DNA of 64,000 nt from positions 186,001 to 250,000 of the forward strand of contig NZ_BAKN01000001.1 of assembly GCF_000614205.1 (NCBI RefSeq), in the 5' to 3' direction. The translations under genes and the position numbers were made by a program. How positions within the stretch are numbered: the stretch's first letter is position 1; every line of letters begins with the position of its first letter. The notes under the pieces are model-generated. The model was not told the origin of the DNA, ran no database searches, and saw only the letters and a program-made list of their open reading frames with translations. The stretch comes from Hoylesella saccharolytica JCM 17484 (lineage in GTDB: Bacteria > Bacteroidota > Bacteroidia > Bacteroidales > Bacteroidaceae). Positions 35,761 through 46,316 of this stretch are shown here, piece after piece.

Positions 35761-36867
35761 ATTTACAGTCCAAATGCAGCTCGTCGACACAGAGCGTACT
35801 GCCGACTGCTCCCAAAAAATCCGCACCGCCCTCACTCGACGAGAGAACGATTGTCAAGTTATATTTACCCGCGCGCAGTTTCTCGCGATTGATTTCGCGC
35901 TCGTTCACACTTTTAAAGGGAATCGAGAATTTGCGCCACACATCCGACTCTTTCCGGTCTTTTATCTGCGCGAGCATCACAATATTCGGATGCGTTTTGA
36001 TGTTTGTCCCATCGAGATACGGTACCTCCTGCGTTACCTCATACAAAACCGCATAGATGTCACACGAATCCGTTCGTCCCGCCACCACGTTTTTATTTTT
36101 ATCCGTAAAAACTTCACCGGTTTATACTTATAATATCCGGAGAGGCTCAGCGGCGTTTTATAGAAAGGAACCCCAAAGTGAGTAGACTTCGCCATCTGTA
36201 TTAAGTTAACCATAAATGCCCCGAGGAACAGGTTTCCGGCTGCAATCGGAGCCCCCATTTTCTCACCGAACACTCCCGTACTGCGCGTTACGAGCTTCGC
36301 GCACTTGCCCACATACCCCTCATCACTCTGACTGGTGGGGTAATCGGCGGCAGGAGCCAAATTGTTTACCGTTTTAAAGCCTCCGTTTCCGCTGCTCCAT
36401 GCCCGCTCATTGTTGTCATCATCCAGTTCATAAAAGATGTGGAAAAGTTGCCGTTTATTCTCCTCAAAAAAGCGAATGTGTTCAAAATGATAGTCAGTTG
36501 GGATACCCCCTGAGATAAACTTCACCTTATATACCTTGCTCCACTGCCCGTCCTGCGAAGTAACCTTATACGTTTGAGCAGTCGAAAAGTCTCTCGTTGT
36601 ACCGCTCGCCGGCTCGATAGTGGCCCCTTCGGTCAGCGTAAATTTAGGAGCTAAATTCGTTACGTCGTCCCAACTATTCACATAAAGTTTAATCTCATCG
36701 TTGAGAATGACAGGCTTTCTAATCAGAATCCCCTCCGATACCTCGCAACTCAGGATGTCAGCCTCTGCGTTAAGCGCCTCGTCTTTGATGCACGAACTCA
36801 TCAACATGGCAAATCCCGCCATCACACACAAAATACCCGGAGTAAATTTTCGGCAAATTATCATCAT
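35759..36867 (-). CDS. PCMD-domain surface lipoprotein, one apparent frameshift
   Basis: The product is a lipoprotein of about 370 residues when repaired. Signal and lipobox are AMLMSSC. An N-terminal Ig-like strand region follows (ILSCEVSEGILIRKPVI, YKVTSQDGQWSKVYKV), then the putative carbohydrate metabolism domain: GNGGFKTVNN, PLSLSGYYKYKPVK and, after the break, DKNKNVVAGRTDSCDIYAVL and DFLGAVGSTLCVDELHLDC. The frames join at about 36107-36111 in an A5 run (T5 on the coding strand), and one added base restores the junction. PCMD proteins are common near glycan-use genes; activity is unproven. Confidence 0.82.
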
Positions 36868-37111
36868 ATCTCTTTTTTGCTTGTTATCAATTAAAACAAT
36901 TTGAGTAATCTGTGCAAATTTACGATTAAATTCTCAATTACCACTTCCCGACATTCAATTTGCCCGACCCGCACTCCCTCGCATCGCCTTTGCCAGGTGT
37001 TTTTTGCTCGTTTCCGACTGATTTTCACTAAATTTGTATCGATTTGTAAAATCAATCTGCCGAAACATACTCGAAAATGAGAAAATCTTTAACTCAAACA
37101 AATAATAACAA

Positions 37112-39099
37112 ATGAAAAAACTTTTATTTTCAGTCTTTGCACTGGCGATGACCCTCCAGATGCAGGCAAAAGTAAAGTTGCAGCCGATGTTTTCAGATAA
37201 TATGGTGCTGCAGCGCAACACCTCTGCGCCGATATGGGGTGAAACCCGACCGGGGCGCATGGTATCCGTCGTAACATCTTGGAACGCGAAAACTTATCGC
37301 GTCAAGGCCGACAAACAGGGCCGCTTCACGGTTAGTGTCGAAACCCCGAACGCCGGAGGACCCTACGAAATCACCATCAGCGACGGCTCTCCCATCGTGT
37401 TGAGCAACATCCTCATTGGCGAAGTATGGATTTGCAGCGGACAAAGTAACATGGAAATGCCAATGCAGGGATGGGACATCCCGATGAACGCCGAAGAGAT
37501 TGCTCAGAGCGACCGATACACTGGAATACGACTGCTGCACGTAGAACATGCCATCGAAACTGCGCCGAAAACCACCATCGCCGTAAGAAATAACGGCTGG
37601 GCCACCTGTTCGCCACAAACCGTGAAAGATTTTTCGGCCACCGCCTTCTTTTTCGGAAAGAAAATCAACGAAACAGAGCGCGTCCCCGTAGGATTGATTA
37701 TGACCTGCTGGGGCGGAACACCCATCGAGTCATGGATAAGTCCCGAAAAACTTCGCGCCCTCACCCCATTCAGCGCAACCATACAAGAAATGCAAGGAAA
37801 TTCGTTGCAGCAGAAAGCACGCCAACAAAAATTCTTAGACGATTATAAGCAATGGATTGATGATGAAATAAAGCGCAGCACCGCCGTAGATTCGCGCGGA
37901 CGATACCTCATGGCACAGCCCGGTATAGACGATAGCCGATGGGAAACCACCTACTGTCCTGCCGTGCTTACGGGCCCCCGCTACGACAAGTACGATGGCG
38001 GACTTTGGTTCCGTAAAACCATCGAGATACCCACCACTGGGCAGGAAAGCCACTCGAAATCCGACTGGCCAAGATAGACGACGATGATGTTACCTTCTTC
38101 AACGGCGAGTTTGTGGGTACCACCTACGGATATCAACACCCCCGCCGCTACATCATCCCCGCCCGACTCGTAAAGAAAGGTCTCGCTCAAATCGCCGTCT
38201 ACAATCTCGACTTCTCGGCAGGAGCCGGCATCTGGGGCGAGCCTCGCGAAATGACACTTTCGCTGGTCGGCAGCACCGAGACCATCAGTCTTGCCGGCGA
38301 ATGGAAGGTCAACACCGCGCTGCCCCTCAGCCAAATGAACCCGATGCCCAAAAACACCGCATACAACCAAAACGCTCCCAGCGTTCTCTTCAACTCCATG
38401 ATTTCGCCCCTCATCCCCTACGCAATCCGCGGAGCCATCTGGTATCAAGGCGAGGCAAACGCACCTCGCGCCTACCAATACCGCGAGTTGCTCCCCATCA
38501 TGGTAAACGATTGGCGTGCACGCTGGCAAAAGCCCTTCCCCTTCTACATCATGCAGTTGGCCAACTACAAAGCGCGCAATGCAGAACCCGTAGAATCTGA
38601 TTGGGCCGAGCTGAGAGAAGCTCAACAAATGGCGGCCGACCACCTCGTGGCCTGCGAAACCGCCGTAAACATCGATATCGGTATGGCCAACGACATACAC
38701 CCCATTTCAAAAGATATCGTTGGCGATAGATTGGCACGTTTAGCCCTCGCGCTCGATTACAAACATAATCTGCCTTACAGCGGACCGCGTTACCAATCTT
38801 ACTTCATCGGTCCGCAGTCCGTTACCCTTACCTTTCAGTTTGCCGATGCACTTCAAACTTCCGACGGACAGCCTCTGCGAGGCTTTACCATCGCTGGTGC
38901 CAACCGCCGCTTTTACAATGCTGATGCAGTTATTAAGGGAAACACCATCGAAGTATCCTCGCCACACGTTCCCACCCCGCTGGCTGTGCGTTATGCCTGG
39001 GCCGACAATCCCGATTGCAACCTCATCAACGCACATCAGTTGCCCGCCTCACCTTTCCGCACCGACGATTGGCCGGGCATCACCATCAACAATCATTGA
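37112..39099 (+). CDS. Sialate O-acetylesterase, one apparent frameshift
   Basis: This SGNH-type esterase removes O-acetyl groups from sialic acids or related acetylated sugars. A signal peptide (MKKLLFSVFALAMTLQMQA) is followed by the N-terminal sandwich domain and catalytic block I WICSGQSNMEMPM near residue 108. GGTPIESWIS and the block GAIWYQGEANA precede the C-terminal DIHPISKDIVGDRLA with the catalytic Asp/His. The frame changes at about 38037-38040, inside the jelly-roll insert (WFRKTIEIP then AGKPLEIRLAKIDDDDVTFF); one missing base near a GGG run explains it. The repaired protein has about 660 residues, which is normal. It is divergent from the PCMD lipoprotein. Confidence 0.88.
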
Positions 39100-39220
39100 C
39101 GCAGCGCTTTCGAACGAACAACAAACCATCGGCAGCACTTCCGCTCCCCGTTTGGTAAATAGCTAAGAACAAGCCCCGTTGGGGTGACGGCCTCTCCCTG
39201 TTTTTTCCTCCGTCGTCCCT

Positions 39221-39745
39221 TCGGGGTTTCTTCATTCTTCTGATATCCCTGCATCTTGTCTCAACTTTTTATCTCCCTCTTCCTTCTGCCTTTCTTCGCT
39301 ATTTATAGATGTACCATTTTCTTTCAATGCCCTTGAATCTCTCTTCAATTCTCCCTCTTCATCAGCACTCTACCTCTCCTCGTTGCTGATAGACTCACCA
39401 TTTTCTCTCAAAATCCCCATAGCTTCCTTCAATTTCTACTCCTCATCTATATTTCCCTTTCCTACGTAACTCATCGGCATACCATTTTCTCTCGATACCT
39501 ATTAGCTCGTCTCAACTTTTTATCTTCCCTCTTCCTTCGACCTTTCTTCGCGGCTCATAGATGTATCATTTTCTTTCAATGCCCTTGAATCTCTCTCCAA
39601 TTCTCGCTCCTCATCCCTATTTCTTTTCTCTTCATAGGTTATAGATACAGCATATTTTCTCAATAATTCCACATCCCTCTCTAATTTTCTCTCCTCATCT
39701 ATACTCTGTCTCTTTTCGCAGCTCATAGACGTAGAGCTATTACTT
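39221..39745 (-). repeat. 84-bp tandem repeat encoding a degenerate 28-residue coiled-coil repeat
   Basis: Units start at 39305, 39389, 39473, 39557, 39641 and 39725, exactly 84 bp apart, with a partial unit before them. On the minus strand one frame reads as Glu/Arg-rich 28-residue repeats (for example EERELERDSRALKENDTSMS) open from 39756 to 39520. It then continues through several in-frame stops with the same repeat (LKENGTSINSEERQ). It looks like a decayed or never-coding repeat protein. Confidence 0.75.
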
Positions 39746-39807
39746 AGCAGAATCATTCACGCTTCCTTTTTTCTTTATCCATTACTTGTTTTCCATAGAA
39801 AAAGATT

Positions 39808-40380
39808 CCTTTTTTTATATCCTCCTAAAGAAGAACATCTAAAAATCAATCTTTTTTGATGTCCTTCTATAGGAGAGTACCCAAAAATTGAACTTTTTTA
39901 TTATCCTTCTCCAGGAAACCATACAAAAAGTCTTCTTTTTTACTGTCCTCCTAAAGGAAAGTACTTAGAAATCAATCTTTTTTATTGTCCTCCTATAAGA
40001 ATACATCCAGAAACTAAACTTTTTTACTATCCTCCTGTTGTCGGATGCATAAAAAGTTAACACTTTTAACATCCAACAATAGAATGACACATAAAAAGTT
40101 ACATTTTTTAATATCCAACAATTGGTGGATATAAATCGATTGACATTTTTTAGTATCTAACAAGCGGAGGACTTCTAAAAAGAATACTTTTTGTATGGTT
40201 TCTTATAGATTGACACAAAACTAACACACTTTTTGGCTGTTCACCAATCGGAGATCTTCCAACTCACACTCTTTTTGTATGTTTTCCGGTAGAATGCCAT
40301 AAAGCAACAACTATTTTTTTATGGCTAAAACTGGACGGATTATAAAAAATACTCTGTTTTTATCGTCAGTTAGCGCGCGA
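39808..40380. repeat. 42-bp tandem repeat with phased T tracts (about 13 units)
   Basis: The T5-T6 tract recurs at 39851, 39893, 39935, 39977 and 40019 at an exact 42-bp pitch, then near 40062, 40102, 40144, 40186, 40227 and 40269. The first units share TCCTCCTA...AGGA; later ones share ATCCAACAAT. No ORF spans it. With the 84-bp repeat it makes 39.2-40.4 kb a gene-free repeat island. Confidence 0.8.
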
Positions 40381-40500
40381 ACTCACAAATTCTAATATTT
40401 TTAAAGCTTCGCTGTTGCATTGCCTCAAGAAAACTTTTTTTGATGCGTTATCATCTTACGGTAGATAACCCAAAACGTAAAAATGGTGCGAGAAACAGGC

Positions 40501-40542
40501 AAAAAATATCGCAGATACTTTGCTTTTTGCAGTATCTGCGAT
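40501..40542 (-). terminator. Terminator downstream of tRNA-Leu
   Basis: ATCGCAGATACT (40508-40519) and AGTATCTGCGAT (40531-40542) form a perfect 12-bp stem; on the minus strand it is followed by ATTTTTT. Confidence 0.88.
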
Positions 40543-40556
40543 GGTTTAAGGAGGAG

Positions 40557-40638
40557 TGCGCCTGATAGGACTCGAACCTACACGTCGCGAAACACCAGAT
40601 CCTAAGTCTGGCGCGTCTACCAATTTCGCCACAGGCGC
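40557..40638 (-). tRNA. tRNA-Leu (anticodon UAG)
   Basis: The 82-nt tRNA has acceptor stem GCGCCTG/CAGGCGC with discriminator A, and D-arm GCG...CGC with TTGGTAGA. The anticodon arm is CCAGA-CTTAGGA-TCTGG, giving UAG. It has a long class II variable arm and a T-loop TTCGAGT. CCA is not encoded after the discriminator. It lies downstream of the S41 peptidase gene on the same strand with its own terminator. Confidence 0.95.
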
Positions 40639-40739
40639 GCACATTTAATGAGCGGGTACAAAGGTAGTTGATTTTGTGGGATTTGCCAAATTTGCGAGGG
40701 GGGAATTTGCTGGTGATGTGGGAATAACGGCCGAAAATG

Positions 40740-41750
40740 TCACTTCGCCAAAAAATGACGTGCAAATTCGATAAGCGTATCCTTGTCCTTTTGCAGGTCG
40801 GCCGACAGCAAACTAACTGGATGGTGGGGCTCTATGCCGAACTCCGTGGTATGAAAGTCTCGATCATAGATCGGACACGCGGAGAATCGCACCGACCAGC
40901 CATTGGGCAGTTCGCTCGAAAATGGCAATCCGGCGCCTCCTCCGGTTTGGTCTCCGACAACAGTTACCCTCGGAAAACACTTTATATATTTCACAAATTC
41001 GTTCGCTGCACTATAAACTCCGCGATTAGTTAGCACAACAACTGGTTTTTGCCAGCGAATTCCTTTCGTGGGGGAGAGCCGCTGCGGGTATAACCCCGAG
41101 AAATCATTGTGCCCCTTTCCCGTCTTGTGCTGCATGTAGCCAACAACGAGTGTTTCGTTGGTAAATCGTGCGGCTAACTTCTCGGCACTCGTTATCATGC
41201 CACCTCCATTGTTGCGGATGTCTAAAATTAGCCCATTACAGGGGGCCAATCGGAGGAAGATCTCGTCAAGATTGCCTTCGCCGAAGTCGTTCAGGAAACT
41301 GCTACAGCGAATGTATCCGATATTATCATCAAACACTTGATACTTAAGTCCCGCTGCAATTTGATAGTTGGTCCCCAAGTATTTATTTACTAAATCTTCG
41401 CTAAAATTGGTGGGAAACTCTTCGTGCCAAGACCAGTTTCGCCCTACATCAAAGGGAGAATAGAGGTTGACATGTCCATCACGAAGTTCTGCAAGCATTT
41501 CTGCGAGAACCTCGAAAGTTTCTCCGTCACTCATTCTCGGCGCAAAGCGCGGGGCGTATTTACTGTAAATTTCGGCCCAATCCAGCCCGTAGGCCTGACG
41601 TTTGTAATCAAAAAAACAATAATGCTCGTCGATGATTCGCCAAAGCGCCTCGAAGTTTCCCCTCGGCGTGTTGTCGTATTCGGGCTCGTCGACACATGAA
41701 GAGAAACACAGCAGTAGGCCGAGAAAAATGGATGTAAATCGTATTTTCAT
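40740..41750 (-). CDS. S41-family (C-terminal processing/tricorn-like) peptidase, lipoprotein
   Basis: The 336-residue product has a lipoprotein signal (LGLLLCFSSC) and an N-terminal helical region resembling tricorn core domains (NFEALWRIIDEHYCFFDYK). The S41 protease fold follows, with RDGHVNLYSP, GLILDIRNNGGGM, and the nucleophile segment NRGVYSAANEFV. No PDZ domain is evident. It is lipid-anchored, probably at the outer membrane, and overlaps DUF3316 by ATGA, so the two are translationally coupled. Confidence 0.85.
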   Translation of the reverse strand: MKIRFTSIFLGLLLCFSSCVDEPEYDNTPRGNFEALWRIIDEHYCFFDYKRQAYGLDWAEIYSKYAPRFAPRMSDGETFEVLAEMLAELRDGHVNLYSPFDVGRNWSWHEEFPTNFSEDLVNKYLGTNYQIAAGLKYQVFDDNIGYIRCSSFLNDFGEGNLDEIFLRLAPCNGLILDIRNNGGGMITSAEKLAARFTNETLVVGYMQHKTGKGHNDFSGLYPQRLSPTKGIRWQKPVVVLTNRGVYSAANEFVKYIKCFPRVTVVGDQTGGGAGLPFSSELPNGWSVRFSACPIYDRDFHTTEFGIEPHHPVSLLSADLQKDKDTLIEFARHFLAK

Positions 41751-42619
41751 GGGCGGAGATGTATAAGTTTGAAACGTTTTACGACTCCGACAACAAGCGA
41801 ATGCGTGTAAATATGCGTTTTCAACAGATTGACTTGAGATTGCTGATAGTCGCCCAAGTATCCCAATCTTAACGTAGTGTTACGCAGCAACTGGAAGTCA
41901 ATGCTGAACATTTGCCGCATGGATGGAGTGGAAATAAACGTAGTAGGCACGATGTTATGGTCGTAATTCCCCTCAGAAAATATTTCGTAGTAAGATTGTC
42001 CGTAGTTAGGACTGAACATCACACCCAAAAGTGGTATGCTCACCTCATATCGAAGTATCATCGGATGGTTTTTCATCATCACCCGATAGCTCACCACCGC
42101 AGACGGTGCAATATTAAAATTCGCGCGTGCTTGAGCAGGATTGTTCGAGTTGCGTGTATTGTAAATAAAACCGATATTCACATCAGCGAGTGCACCGGCA
42201 CTCAATCGAAAGCGATTATCGAAAAAACACCAGTTGTAGTGCCAAGCATAAGAGAAGTTGTAATTTCCTGCAAATTCGTTGCTGTTCCTTGCTCGGTTAT
42301 GTACGTATGACACGTTGCCATTGTGTATAATTTGGCGTGAAAGATGCTTTCCTTCGCGCTCCCGTGTGGTGTGCGAGATAAATCTTAGGTCCGCACCTTG
42401 GTATTTTTCGGGCGACAGGTAGGTATCTAATATATTTGTAGATCCGATGCCCAACATTCTTACCTGTGTTGTAATTCGGTCGTCTGCAACATCGTTTTCT
42501 ACCTGTGTTTGAGCCATCAGCAATGTGTTTCCGCATAAAAGCAGTGCGAGTAATCCGTATCTGCTGTGGCTGTTTAGTATTCGTCGCTGTTTGTTAATAG
42601 AGTTCTTGGTGTGTGTCAT
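41747..42619 (-). CDS. DUF3316 family outer-membrane-like protein
   Basis: The 290-residue protein has an N-terminal signal (LLALLLCGNTLLMAQ) followed by beta-strand-rich sequence with regular aromatic residues (YNFSYAWHYNWCFFDNRF; MILRYEVSIPLLGVMF), consistent with a barrel. DUF3316 is a Bacteroidetes family without an assigned function. It lies 16 bp after the topoisomerase gene and overlaps the S41 peptidase gene by four bases. Confidence 0.75.
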   Translation of the reverse strand: MTHTKNSINKQRRILNSHSRYGLLALLLCGNTLLMAQTQVENDVADDRITTQVRMLGIGSTNILDTYLSPEKYQGADLRFISHTTREREGKHLSRQIIHNGNVSYVHNRARNSNEFAGNYNFSYAWHYNWCFFDNRFRLSAGALADVNIGFIYNTRNSNNPAQARANFNIAPSAVVSYRVMMKNHPMILRYEVSIPLLGVMFSPNYGQSYYEIFSEGNYDHNIVPTTFISTPSMRQMFSIDFQLLRNTTLRLGYLGDYQQSQVNLLKTHIYTHSLVVGVVKRFKLIHLRP

Positions 42620-42635
42620 ACATTACTGCAGGAAT

Positions 42636-45337
42636 TTATTCATCTTGATCAGAAAATAGGTTTAGCTGTCCCGTCATCTCATCTATTACCTGTTGCTCGC
42701 TCTTTCCTTTGTCTGGATCCAAGTTATCTTCCTGATCTTGGTCCTTATTTTCATTGTCATCTTCCGTTTCTTTAGGCTCAGGGAAGCGAGTCGGTTCCAA
42801 TTCTTCAACTTTATCTAATGTCCAATTCGCAATTCGCTTGCCTTTGGCTTTGAACCCTTTGACACCTACAAACTCCTCAATGTCGATGACCATGGGTTCC
42901 CGGAAGGCATCGTTTCCGCCAAAAGAAACCTTAATTCTTGGGTACATTTGGTCGGTAAAGAAGAGTAATTTGTTTTTCGGATTTTCACCAAGGAAGGTCT
43001 GTTTGCGGCTATTCGACTCCATAGTGAAGCGTTTGATATAAGGATGATTGCCATTATCTGCATCCAATAACACTGCACTCCATACCTTGCGTTCATCCCA
43101 TTTTTCGATAAATCGGATATTATCTTCGTAATGGTTATTGACATCAAAGTTGGTTGTGTAAAATTCCGAATTGTCAAGCACCACAAGAATGGCATCATTT
43201 TCGTGAAACTCTCCGAGCAAACGACCGCGTTCATCATAGTTAATCCGGTTCACATCAGGGTCAAACCACACCTTTCTTCCGCCCAAAGTACTGTGTCCGT
43301 GGCTCTTTAAACTAATTCGGTTTACGGGCGATTTCGATAAAATATTACCCTTTGAACCGCGTCCTTTGATGGCAATTTGCGAAAAATCGTACTCCATAAA
43401 GAGCCTTTTCTTTTTTGGTGTAGGCTCTAATGTTACTTTAATCACTTCAGCTTCTCCGTTTGGATTGGCGGTAAAATACACCACTTTGGTGCCCGGTTTA
43501 CCTTGTGCAAGGTCGTATTCCCTGTCACAAGTCATTGCAGGAATATTGAAACGCTTGATAAAGTAATAGCCCTCGCGCCCGTCTTTATAAACAACGTTGT
43601 ATGTAGTACGCTTGTCATTCTTCTTATAAACATTGATATAAATAACGTTTTTACCGATAAAAATCTTGTCGGCAACACGTGTTACTTTATATTTTCCGTC
43701 TTTATAAAAAACAATGATGTAATCCAAATCCGAACAGTTACATACAAATTCGTCTTTCTTCAAACTCGTTCCGGCAAATCCCTCACTGCGGTTGATATAA
43801 AGCTTTTCGTTCGCCTCTACCACCTTCGTCGCTTCGATGGTTTCAAAACTCCTGATTTCTGTATGCCGGGGATGTTCTTTTCCGTATTTGTCGATAAGGA
43901 ATTTAAACCACTTAATGGTAACATCTATCATGTGTGCAAGGTCGTGATCAATTCCCTCAATCTCGTTTTTGATGCGTGCAATCAGCTCGTCAGCCTTGTC
44001 TTTGCTGAACTTCAAGATGCGCTGCATCTTTATTTCCATCAGTTTTAAGATGTCGTCGCGGGTTACTTCGCGTATAAAATCGGCTTTAAAAGGCGTTAGT
44101 CTGTGATCGATATGCGCTATTGCCACATCCATATTTTCGGCATTTTCAAACTCTTTGTCTTTGTAAATGCGTTCTTCGATGAATATCTTTTCGAGCGATG
44201 AGAAAAACAATTGCTCCAGTAATTCGTCTTTACGAATCATCAATTCTTTGCGCAACAGGCCCATTGTGCTGTCCACACTATGTTTCAAAACTTCACTAAT
44301 CGTGAGGAAGCAAGGTTTGTTGTCTTCGATAACACAGCAGTTGGGCGAGATATTGATTTCGCAATCGCTGAATGCATATAGTGCATCAATGGTTTTATCC
44401 AACGAAATTCCGGGTGCTAAATGCACCAAAATCTCTACTTCGGCAGCTGTATTATCGTCTACCTTTTTCGCTTTTATCTTCCCTTTATCTATCGCTTTCA
44501 GTATTGATTCGATAAGAGTTGTGGTGTTTTTACTGAACGGAATTTCTCTGATGGCTAATGTTTTATTGTCCAGTTTCTCTATTTTGGCACGCACTTTTAA
44601 CGTGCCTCCGCGCTGCCCGTCATTATATCGGCTTACGTCTATCGAACCACCGGTAGGAAAATCAGGGTATAGATGAAAAGGTTTACCTTTGAGATACAAG
44701 ATGGCGGCCTCACAAATCTCTTTCATATTGTGAGGTAAAATCTTTGAACTTAGCCCTACGGCAATACCCTCTGCACCTTGTGCCAGCAACAAAGGATATT
44801 TTACCGGCAGCGTTACGGGTTCTTTATTTCTGCCATCGTAGCTGAATTGCCACTCTGTAGTTTTGGGGTTGAACACCGTATCAAGGGCAAATTTAGACAG
44901 ACGAGCTTCTATATAACGAGGCGCTGCCGCACGATCGCCGGTCAGAATGTTCCCCCAGTTGCCCTGCGTATCAATGAGCAGGTCTTTTTGTCCCATCTGC
45001 ACCAGGCGTCGCCAATACTTGCATCGCCGTGCGGATGAAACTGCATGGTATGTCCAACGATGTTTGCCACCTTATTATAACGCCCATCGTCCATTCTTTT
45101 CATCGAGTGTAAAATACGTCGTTGTACCGGTTTCAAGCCATCTTCGATATGTGGAACGGCTCTTTCCAATATCACATACGAGGCGTAATCAAGAAACCAG
45201 TTCTGATACATTCCGCTAAGATGATGTACTGCCGATGCGTCAAAACGATCTACGGGTTTGTAATTCGAGTGTTGTTCTACTTCCGTTTCCTCGTTCTCCG
45301 GTTCAAAACCGTCGTGTTCTTTTATTTCGTCGTCCAT
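42636..45337 (-). CDS. parC: DNA topoisomerase IV / gyrase-like subunit A, one apparent frameshift
   Basis: This is the catalytic A subunit of a type IIA topoisomerase. The N-terminal YASYVILERAVPHIEDGLKP, QRRILHSM and HTMQFHPHGDASIGDA lie in the first frame. QMGQKDLLIDTQGNWGN and the catalytic AAPRYIEARLSK lie in the second. The frames meet at about 45007-45010, where one base is missing in the GCC-CTG-GTG segment of the invariant DALVQMGQKDLL. The C-terminal part lacks a clear GyrA box and ends in an acidic tail, favouring the second Bacteroidetes A subunit (ParC) over GyrA. It is essential, so a sequence error is far more likely than inactivation. The repaired length is about 900 residues. 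Confidence 0.9.
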
Positions 45338-45436
45338 TTCTTATTGAATAAACCAAATTGTTTAAAAAGCGGTATGAGTTTTTCGTTTGATGTAAGAAGT
45401 GTATGTTCCAACTCATTTTTGATAGCGCAAATATCT

Positions 45437-45557
45437 GCAAAGAAAGTTTATTTTCAATTTGCCGAGTGCAGCCTATCTTATGCAAAGATAGTGCAAATGA
45501 GTGCAAAGAAAGCTTGCTTTTAATTTGCTGAGTGCAGCCTATCTTATGCAAAGATAA
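45437..45557 (-). promoter_or_regulatory. Tandem 66-bp promoter repeat upstream of parC
   Basis: Two copies (45437-45502 and 45503-45557, the second incomplete) each contain a minus-strand TATCTTTGCATAAG box, at 45490-45483 and 45556-45549, exactly 66 bp apart. Both point toward parC. The same element occurs upstream of lacI at 19423-19496. Confidence 0.7.
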
Positions 45558-45608
45558 GAAATAATTTTCAACTTACTTTTATTTCTATGCGATAACATTC
45601 CCCAACAG

Positions 45609-46286
45609 TTACAACCTGTCTTCCTCGCGATAGCTGTAATATTTGCCGTCGGTAATGATGATGTGATCTAAGAATAGAATGCGCATAGTCTCACAAGCCT
45701 GCTTAAGAGATTGTGTTAAGCGGTCGTCAAAGGCGCTGGGTGTAGCATTGTTGCTGGGATGATTATGGCATACTGCCAGAATGGTTGTGTTATGCAGCAG
45801 TGCTTCGCGCATAACAACGCGCACATCTACCGCTGTTTCACTAAATCCTCCGTGCGATATGCGTTCAGCCTTGATAAGTTTATAATTCTGATTCATCAAG
45901 AGTGCCCACGCCTCTTCTACATCTAAATCCTGCATTCGCGGATGCATGTAGTTGTAAATAGCCGTTGCCGAACCTAAATCCGGTCGTTTTTCTACTTGTT
46001 CCAGCTGTCTGCGCTTGCCTAATTCGCAAGCTGCCATGAGGGTGATGGCTTTGGCTTCTCCTATCCCATTATAGCTTGTTAGTTCGTGTAAAGTTTTCTT
46101 TCCCAGTGTATTCAGGTTGTTTTTACAGTCAGCCAAAATGCGTTTCATCAAGTCTACGGCGGTTTCTTTCACCGACCCGGAGCCGATAAGAATAGCCAAC
46201 AGTTCGGCATTGGTCAGCGCTTCTGCTCCTAATCGGTTCATCTTTTCTCTTGGACGGTCTTCTTCTGCCCATTCGTTGATTTTCAT
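45609..46286 (-). CDS. radC: RadC family JAB-domain protein
   Basis: The 225-residue protein has an N-terminal helix-hairpin-helix region (NAELLAILIGSG; LTSYNGIGEAKAITLMAA) and a C-terminal JAB/MPN metalloprotease-like domain with the metal motif CHNHPSNNATPSAFD. RadC was named as a DNA repair protein, but its biochemical role is still unclear. It lies 30 bp downstream of the glycosyltransferase gene on the same strand. Confidence 0.93.
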   Translation of the reverse strand: MKINEWAEEDRPREKMNRLGAEALTNAELLAILIGSGSVKETAVDLMKRILADCKNNLNTLGKKTLHELTSYNGIGEAKAITLMAACELGKRRQLEQVEKRPDLGSATAIYNYMHPRMQDLDVEEAWALLMNQNYKLIKAERISHGGFSETAVDVRVVMREALLHNTTILAVCHNHPSNNATPSAFDDRLTQSLKQACETMRILFLDHIIITDGKYYSYREEDRL

Positions 46287-46316
46287 GATAGCGAGAAATT
46301 ATAGGTAATGAAGAGG

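Noticed and set aside
37112-39099. Horizontal transfer of the sialate esterase suggested by C-rich third codon positions
   Set aside because: The gene uses more C-ending codons than the ribosomal genes, but I could not compute codon statistics, and no mobile-element borders or target duplications are visible.
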